The position numbers were made by a program, and so were the translations under genes. From positions 185,342-249,341 of the forward strand of contig NZ_FMZH01000009.1 of NCBI RefSeq assembly GCF_900101435.1: a stretch of 64,000 nucleotides of DNA. Direction: 5' to 3'. This document shows positions 59,158 to 64,000 of the stretch, in pieces. The notes below the pieces were generated by a model that did no database searches, was not told the DNA's origin, and saw nothing but the letters and a program-made list of their open reading frames with translations. Every line of letters begins with the position of its first letter. The first letter of the stretch is position 1. Origin of the DNA: Pedobacter soli (GTDB lineage Bacteria; Bacteroidota; Bacteroidia; Sphingobacteriales; Sphingobacteriaceae).

Positions 59158-60255
59158 CTACACAACCCAGCTTTCACATTTCTCTAAGAAAAATTCATCT
59201 GCTTCGGCGCCGATGCCAATTTCATCAGGTACATCCAAAAAGTAGCCGTTATAAGTTAAGCCCCCTACAACCGGATCAACCAAATGGCCCAATAAAGCTG
59301 TATCAAGATCAAAAAACTCTACATTCGGACTCGCATAGGCAAAGTGAAGGTTGGCACTCAAAGCAATTCTGGTTTCGAGCATGCTGCCAATCATGCATTT
59401 AACACCGGTTTGCAAAGCTTCTTCATGTATTTTCTGCGCCTCCAGTATGCCACCAGATTTAGAAAATTTAATGTTTAAATAAGTGGTCGATTGGCTGTTA
59501 ATCAGTTTTCGGGCATCGTGGTGGTTGTAGCAACTTTCATCGGCCATTAATTTAATTGGCGAATTCAGGTTGAGCTCAGGAAGTTTATCGTCGTACCAGG
59601 TACGCATGGGTTGTTCGCAAAACTCAATATTATATTTTTCCAGTGCACCTAAAGCAAACAGCGCATCGTCAAAGCTCCAGCCCTGGTTGGCATCCAGTCG
59701 CAAGGTAATCTCCTCGCCAACAGCTTCACGAATGTGTTTTACCCGTTCAATATCATCGTGAACGTTTTTACCCAGCTTAATTTTAAGGATTCGGCAACCC
59801 TGGTTTATGTATTTTAGGGCTGTATTGGCCATTCCTTCAGGCGTATCAATACCGATGGTCATATCGGTTTCAATGGTCCGTTTTTGCCCGCCAAGAAACT
59901 TATAAAGCGGTAAACCGGCATTTTTAGCTGCAATATCGAACAAAGCCATATCAAAAGCGCTTTTAATCGTGCTGTTGTGGTCGGCATAACCAAGCAAATC
60001 ATTCATCCGCTCCGGAATGTCTAATGGATCTTTACCTTTTAAAATGGCCGCAAAGTCTTTAGCTATGGCAATACAGGTTTCCTGAGTTTCGCCTACAATC
60101 ATCGGAAATGCCGAGCATTCGCCGATACCATGAATGCCCGTATCGGTGTAAATGCGTACCAGTACATTTTGTGCAAAGTGCATGGTGCCGGTTGCAATAA
60201 CAAAAGGCTCCATCGGGATACTAAAGCGGTATATTTCGGTATGGGTGATTTTCAT
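59158..60255 (-). CDS. Dipeptide epimerase (enolase superfamily)
   Basis: A 365-residue enolase-superfamily enzyme, most like L-Ala-D/L-Glu epimerases, which recycle peptidoglycan dipeptides. Catalytic and metal residues are visible: the KxK pair in ILKIKLGKN, the metal acids D in RLDANQGW, E in FCEQPM and D in MADESC, and the opposite lysine in LNIKFSKSGGI. The C-terminal SMLETRIALSANLHFAYAS (with the HLA phrase of this subgroup) supports an epimerase over a muconate cycloisomerase. The substrate could be another dipeptide, as specificity varies in Bacteroidota. It stands convergent to the GH25 lysozyme gene with 70 bases between. Confidence 0.88.
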   Translation of the reverse strand: MKITHTEIYRFSIPMEPFVIATGTMHFAQNVLVRIYTDTGIHGIGECSAFPMIVGETQETCIAIAKDFAAILKGKDPLDIPERMNDLLGYADHNSTIKSAFDMALFDIAAKNAGLPLYKFLGGQKRTIETDMTIGIDTPEGMANTALKYINQGCRILKIKLGKNVHDDIERVKHIREAVGEEITLRLDANQGWSFDDALFALGALEKYNIEFCEQPMRTWYDDKLPELNLNSPIKLMADESCYNHHDARKLINSQSTTYLNIKFSKSGGILEAQKIHEEALQTGVKCMIGSMLETRIALSANLHFAYASPNVEFFDLDTALLGHLVDPVVGGLTYNGYFLDVPDEIGIGAEADEFFLEKCESWVV

Positions 60256-60284
60256 GGTTGTTATTTATTATCTAATTCAAAACG

Positions 60285-60647
60285 TTAAGGTAAAATTTTC
60301 TTTTTTTCAGTACCTAATCTGAATAGAACCCTATAATGGGTTCAGCTCAATTCGTGACGCAATGCGTCACGAATTGGAAACGAGTTGTAAAAACTTCTTA
60401 TATTTCGGAGATTACTTTCATCAAAGCCTTTACCGAATTCTGCAGACAATTGCGCTGAAAGATTTTTCAAAGTTGCTTTCCCATAGTCAGCACGCAGTTT
60501 TCCTTGTTGCTCGTCCTCAACAATAAGCTTTCCGATTTGCCAGTAAGATTCCAGTAATGCAGAATTTGCAGCACGGAATACTTTCAGCCGGGATTGGTTA
60601 ATAATCTCCCTGATGGAAGTAAATAACTTATTTGTGGTTGATTCCAT
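60285..60647 (-). pseudogene. Truncated DUF1016 (YhcG-type PDDEXK nuclease) gene
   Basis: The first 101 residues match the N-terminal domain of DUF1016 proteins (IREIINQSRLKVFRAANSALLESYWQIGKLIVEDEQQG, LSAQLSAEFGKGFDESNLRN, FYNSFPIRDALRHELS), normally about 340-360 residues with a C-terminal PDDEXK nuclease. The frame ends at TGA (60342-60344), where the family has the tryptophan of SWTHY; the following codons read THYRVLFRLGTEKKKILP and stop at 60285-60287, so similarity continues a little past the stop. The nuclease domain is lost. Bases 60351-60379 (CAATTCGTGACGCA-a-TGCGTCACGAATTG) form a perfect palindrome that is part of the coding sequence. The piece is probably a remnant, not functional. 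Confidence 0.85.
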
Positions 60648-60773
60648 TCCTGATTTAGATTTCTAACCTAAAGTATAAAAACAAAAACTAAATAGAAACA
60701 GGTTTGTAGATTATTAATAGCTTTACGCCTCGAAATAAATTCATTTTCCGGCTTACATTTTACAGCTCATACC

Positions 60774-62783
60774 ATGTCCGAAACCAATAATTTAATCCAC
60801 GCATCATCACCTTATTTGCTCCAGCATGCCCATAACCCGGTTAATTGGTACGAATGGGGAACTGAAGCTCTAGAAAAAGCCAAAGCCGAAAATAAACTGA
60901 TTTTGGTAAGCATTGGTTATTCGGCCTGCCATTGGTGCCATGTAATGGAACGCGAAAGTTTCGAAAACCACGAAGTAGCGGAAGTGATGAACCGGCATTT
61001 TGTGTGCATTAAGGTCGATCGTGAAGAACGTCCGGATATCGATCAGATTTACATGTACGCTATCCAGCTGATGACCGGTAGTGGTGGCTGGCCTTTAAAC
61101 TGTATCTGCCTGCCCGATCAGCGTCCGATTTACGGCGGTACTTATTTTAGAAAAAACGACTGGATTAATATTTTGCAGAATGTGGCTGCCTTATGGGCAA
61201 ACGAACCGGATAAAGCTATTCAGTATGCCGAAAGGTTAACTTCGGGTATCCGCGAAAGTGAAAAGATAATTCCTGCAGTTAATCAGGAAGATTATTCCAA
61301 CGACCATTTAACAACGATTATCGAACCCTGGAAACGCCATTTCGATATTGGCTACGGAGGTTATAACCGTGCACCCAAATTCCCTTTGCCCAATAACTGG
61401 GTTTTTCTGTTGCGTTACGGCTTTTTAAAAGACGATCAATCTGTTTTTACAGCAGTTTGCCATACGCTCGAAGAAATGGGGCGTGGTGGTATTTACGATC
61501 AGATTGGTGGCGGTTTTGCCCGTTATTCGGTTGATGACAAATGGCATGTGCCTCATTTTGAGAAAATGCTTTACGATAATGCCCAGTTAATCAGTTTGTA
61601 CACCGAAGCTTATCAATGTACCCGGTTCAACTCGTTTAAACAAATAGCAACTGAAACGATTGAATGGGTTTTTAATGAAATGACTTCGGCTGATGGTTTG
61701 TTTTTTTCGGCCCTTGATGCAGATAGCGAAGGAGTAGAAGGCAAGTTTTATGTTTGGGATAAAGCAGCATTCGATGCCGTGTTGGGCGAGGATGCACAAT
61801 TGTTGAGCGCTTACTACAATGTTACCGAAGAAGGCAATTGGGAAGAAGAACAAACCAATATTTTGCGTAAAACCATCAGCGATGATGACTTAATGCAACA
61901 ATTCGCGATTGATGCAGAAACTTTGTACAATAAGGTAGAGGCGGCTAAAGCTAAACTTTTAACTGAGCGGGGCAAACGCGTTAGGCCAGGTTTAGATGAT
62001 AAATGCCTAACTGCCTGGAATGGTATGATGATTAAGGCCCTGGCAGATGCAGCCACGGTTTTAAACCATCAATCTTATTATGAAAAGGCTTCGGCTGCGG
62101 CCAGGTTTATTTTAACTAAGCTGCGATCAGAAGACAGTGGTTTATACCGCAATTATAAAAACGGAAAAGCTTCTATTACAGGCTTTCTTGATGATTATGC
62201 TTTTTTAATCGAAGCATTAATTGCCTTGTACGAATATGATTTTGATGAAAAATGGCTGGAAGAAGCCAAAACTCTTAGCGATTATGTCGTTTCTAACTTC
62301 ACTGATGCCGATTCACCCATGTTTTTTTATACACCAGCAGGAGGTGAGGGGCTAATTGCCCGGAAACATGAAGTGATGGATAACGTAATTCCGGCTTCGA
62401 ACTCTGCCATGGCACAAAACCTTAAAAAACTTGGACTGCTTTTTGATCTGGAGAACTATACCGAAAAGGGCGTAGAGATGCTTGCAGCAGTAGAACCTAA
62501 AATTAAAACCTATGGTTCTGCCTATTCGAACTGGGCCATACAATTGTTAAACGAGGTTTATGGCATAAACGAAATTGCCATTACCGGATTAGAAACAGAA
62601 GTATTTAAATTAGCATTAAGCGGACATTATATTCCAAACAAAATTGTATTGGGCGGAACAAAAAGTAACCTGCCGCTGTTAAAAGGTAAGCAAAGCAATG
62701 AAACAAAAGTTTATATTTGCCGAAATAAAGTATGCCAGTTGCCGGTTAACACTGTTGAGGAAGCATTAACGCACATACAATAA
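60774..62783 (+). CDS. Thioredoxin-fold DUF255 protein (YyaL / spermatogenesis-associated protein 20 type)
   Basis: A 669-residue cytoplasmic protein: an N-terminal thioredoxin-like domain (NNLIHASSPYLLQHAHNPVNW, then C52-H-W-C55 in YSACHWCHVMERESFE) and a C-terminal alpha/alpha-toroid of the six-hairpin glycosidase type (GGWPLNCICLPDQRPIYGGTYF, GGYNRAPKFPLPNNW, KMLYDNAQLISLYTEAYQ, KCLTAWNGMMIKALADA). The family is widespread and its function is unknown; the redox motif is intact. The nearest -7 candidate (TACATTTT) has one mismatch. No linked gene suggests a role. Confidence 0.9.
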   Translation: MSETNNLIHASSPYLLQHAHNPVNWYEWGTEALEKAKAENKLILVSIGYSACHWCHVMERESFENHEVAEVMNRHFVCIKVDREERPDIDQIYMYAIQLMTGSGGWPLNCICLPDQRPIYGGTYFRKNDWINILQNVAALWANEPDKAIQYAERLTSGIRESEKIIPAVNQEDYSNDHLTTIIEPWKRHFDIGYGGYNRAPKFPLPNNWVFLLRYGFLKDDQSVFTAVCHTLEEMGRGGIYDQIGGGFARYSVDDKWHVPHFEKMLYDNAQLISLYTEAYQCTRFNSFKQIATETIEWVFNEMTSADGLFFSALDADSEGVEGKFYVWDKAAFDAVLGEDAQLLSAYYNVTEEGNWEEEQTNILRKTISDDDLMQQFAIDAETLYNKVEAAKAKLLTERGKRVRPGLDDKCLTAWNGMMIKALADAATVLNHQSYYEKASAAARFILTKLRSEDSGLYRNYKNGKASITGFLDDYAFLIEALIALYEYDFDEKWLEEAKTLSDYVVSNFTDADSPMFFYTPAGGEGLIARKHEVMDNVIPASNSAMAQNLKKLGLLFDLENYTEKGVEMLAAVEPKIKTYGSAYSNWAIQLLNEVYGINEIAITGLETEVFKLALSGHYIPNKIVLGGTKSNLPLLKGKQSNETKVYICRNKVCQLPVNTVEEALTHIQ

Positions 62784-62852
62784 AGAAAAATAGATGAATA
62801 TATTGTAAATCAGTTATTTATTTTCTTTTTGTGAACTTTGTTTCTGTGGCTT

Positions 62853-62904
62853 ATTCGTACTATTTGATTTTACGTTCGTACTAGTTTAGTACTACTATCA
62901 CGAA
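62853..62904. promoter_or_regulatory. Nested inverted repeats upstream of the integrase gene
   Basis: GTACTA-gtt-TAGTAC (62878-62892) is a perfect inverted repeat; TTCGTACTA occurs twice in direct orientation (62854-62862 and 62875-62883); TTCGT / ACGAA lie outside. Could be a site bound by the integrase or its regulator. Confidence 0.45.
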
Positions 62905-62920
62905 CTTAAATCTTAATAGA

Positions 62921-63718
62921 ATGAAATCAATCAGAACCGAATTGGCCGTTATTAATGGCATCAGGTTTATTTTAGTAACCCCTCATAGTTCCAATACCGA
63001 CAAATATCCACTTTATTGCATAGAATACTTTTATAATGGTAAGCAATTTAAAGTTAAAGAAGGGGTAAAGACAATCTATAATCAATACCTTGAACAGGTA
63101 AAGGATCTTAAATCTGTAAATAAGAAATTACTACTCCTCCGTAATTCATTCGAGTTCAGAGTAAACGAGTTGGTAAAACCGATAAGCGTTAACCAATCAT
63201 GTACAGATTCGACCTTAACAGTACAAACCAGAGTAATTGAAGCTTTTAACAAGTTTTTCGAATATCATACTAAGCGCCATGAAATAGGAGAAATTAAGGA
63301 TATCTATAACTATACTGAAAGAGATAAGAAAGTAACAACGTTTCTAAACAAACATTTCCCAAAGCTTTTACTCTCCAATCTAACTACAACTGTCTGGATT
63401 GACTATCGTAGCTACCTAAAGAAATGGGGGCTAGGTAACAGTACCGTTAATCTACAAATGGTTTATGTCAAAGGATTTTATATATGGTTGAACGAAATAA
63501 TGGAATTACCCATTACTAACCACGCCAGTAAGTTAAAGAAACTTGATATAACTCTTCAGGAACCGAAATATAATGAAATTAAGCAATCACTATTTCTTGA
63601 ATTCTTTAATATTGTGAATACTCCAAGATATTTGAGGTTACACCTAATGGCTCGATTGGTAGCAGAAAATACATTGAGTGGGTATTTCAGCGAAAATGGC
63701 CGCGCGTTTCGCTTTTAA
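62921..63718 (+). pseudogene. Truncated tyrosine-recombinase (phage/mobile-element integrase)
   Basis: The 265-residue frame is the N-terminal half of a Bacteroidota-type tyrosine recombinase. Residues about 20-65 resemble the arm-binding domain and about 75-210 the SAM-like core-binding domain (TLTVQTRVIEAFNKFFEYHTKRHEIGEIKDIYNY, LTTTVWIDYRSYLKKWGLGNSTVNLQMVYVKGFYIWLNEI). The catalytic domain (R, HxxR, Y) is missing: the native protein ends at about residue 252 and the last 13 residues come from the IS-like end that starts near 63679. So the integrase is broken. It probably served a mobile element that entered here; no tRNA gene is beside it. Confidence 0.8.
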
Positions 63719-64000
63719 AGTGTCACCCTGTTTCGCTTCATGGTGGCCGCCTGTTTCGGAGCAAGCTGGCCGCGCTGATCACTTGATCAGATTTTCTTTG
63801 TACAGTATTTCTTAACCAAGTTTTTATTTAAAGCTAATTCAAAGCCATAGGTTCGAAAAGACAAGCCTCAGCTAAGCTTTGGGTCGTGAGACGATTTTGA
63901 ACGCGTTTAAGCACTTTTTTAAGGTGTTTTGGATAGATTCTTTGGTTGGCTGAAATTTAAGAGGATCAGCATCCCTTAAAAGAGATAGCCTGGAAGGCTT
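63679..64000. mobile_element. End of an insertion element, probably IS21 family (extends past the window)
   Basis: The integrase reading frame is interrupted near 63679. Bases 63679-63710 (TGGGTATTTCAGCGAAAATG and following) look like an IS end. Short binding-site-like repeats follow: GGCCGCGCGTTTCG (63698-63711), TCACCCTGTTTCG (63723-63735), GGCCGCCTGTTTCG (63745-63758), GGCCGCGCTGATC (63768-63780), about 22-25 bases apart, like the multiple terminal sites of IS21 elements. A minus-strand frame open to the window edge (63872-64000, 42 codons, ending KIVSRPKA) might be the C-terminus of an element gene. GC content rises sharply here. No transposase motif is visible within the window. Confidence 0.55.

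Noticed and set aside
63872..64000. Minus-strand partial gene at the window edge
   Set aside because: Only 42 codons are visible, no motif; mentioned inside the mobile-element entry but not called as a gene.

Overview
The window reads as chromosomal DNA of a Bacteroidota member, most likely a Sphingobacteriaceae (Pedobacter-like) soil or freshwater bacterium. This is inferred from the gene set and signals, not from a database search. The supporting points are: eleven upstream regions with a perfect TAnnTTTG -7 box and no Shine-Dalgarno sequences; a fused SecDF; a T9SS-type C-terminal sorting domain; a BlaI/M56 sensor pair; a GH20 enzyme with chitobiase and PA14-like domains; and several families of short dispersed intergenic repeats.

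Layout. 1-3.6 kb: end of an MBL-fold hydrolase, then cydA and cydB (cytochrome bd oxidase) separated by a 340-bp array of hairpin repeats. 3.6-13 kb: secreted M28 peptidase, YCII-like protein, accD, class II aldolase, iron-permease-like protein, GNAT enzyme, TonB-C protein, HMG-CoA lyase, type II NADH dehydrogenase. 13-21.6 kb: secDF, a 4.3-copy 106-bp tandem repeat, folA and thyA with a four-helix-bundle (S23) gene between them, ispE, OsmC, and a trans-sulfuration enzyme. 21.9-31 kb: exported propeller-like lipoprotein, GH20 split by a frameshift, AlkD-like protein, pirin, receiver-like domain, LapA-like protein, and a 934-aa protein joining a metalloprotease-like domain, a TolB-like propeller and an outer-membrane barrel.

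31.15-33.76 kb is a 2.6-kb stretch with no credible gene and strong T-over-A, G-over-C skew. 33.8-48.9 kb: eamA, LptF/G permease and tgt in one operon; glycosyltransferase; rsmG; blaI-M56; M28 lipoprotein; smc; hypothetical protein; pcrA. 49.2-62.8 kb: divergent hxlR/NmrA pair, two PH-domain proteins (YdbS/YdbT type), SGNH hydrolase with T9SS tail, M20 dipeptidase, GH43-like enzyme, MFS transporter, GH25 lysozyme, dipeptide epimerase, a broken DUF1016 gene, and a DUF255 thioredoxin-fold protein. The right edge (62.9-64 kb) is mobile: a tyrosine-recombinase gene truncated by what looks like the end of an IS21-type element.

Most of the window is core metabolism and envelope biology. Groups that probably work together are cydA/cydB (with ndh as a possible electron donor), thyA/folA (folate cycle), blaI/M56 (signal-dependent derepression), tgt/LptF-G/eamA (co-transcribed), the two PH proteins, and GH25 with the dipeptide epimerase (peptidoglycan turnover). 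The unusual material is in intergenic repeat families, the gene desert, the M56 C-terminal tail, the zinc-ligand-free Tgt and the three-module 934-aa protein. No CRISPR array, rRNA or tRNA gene was seen.
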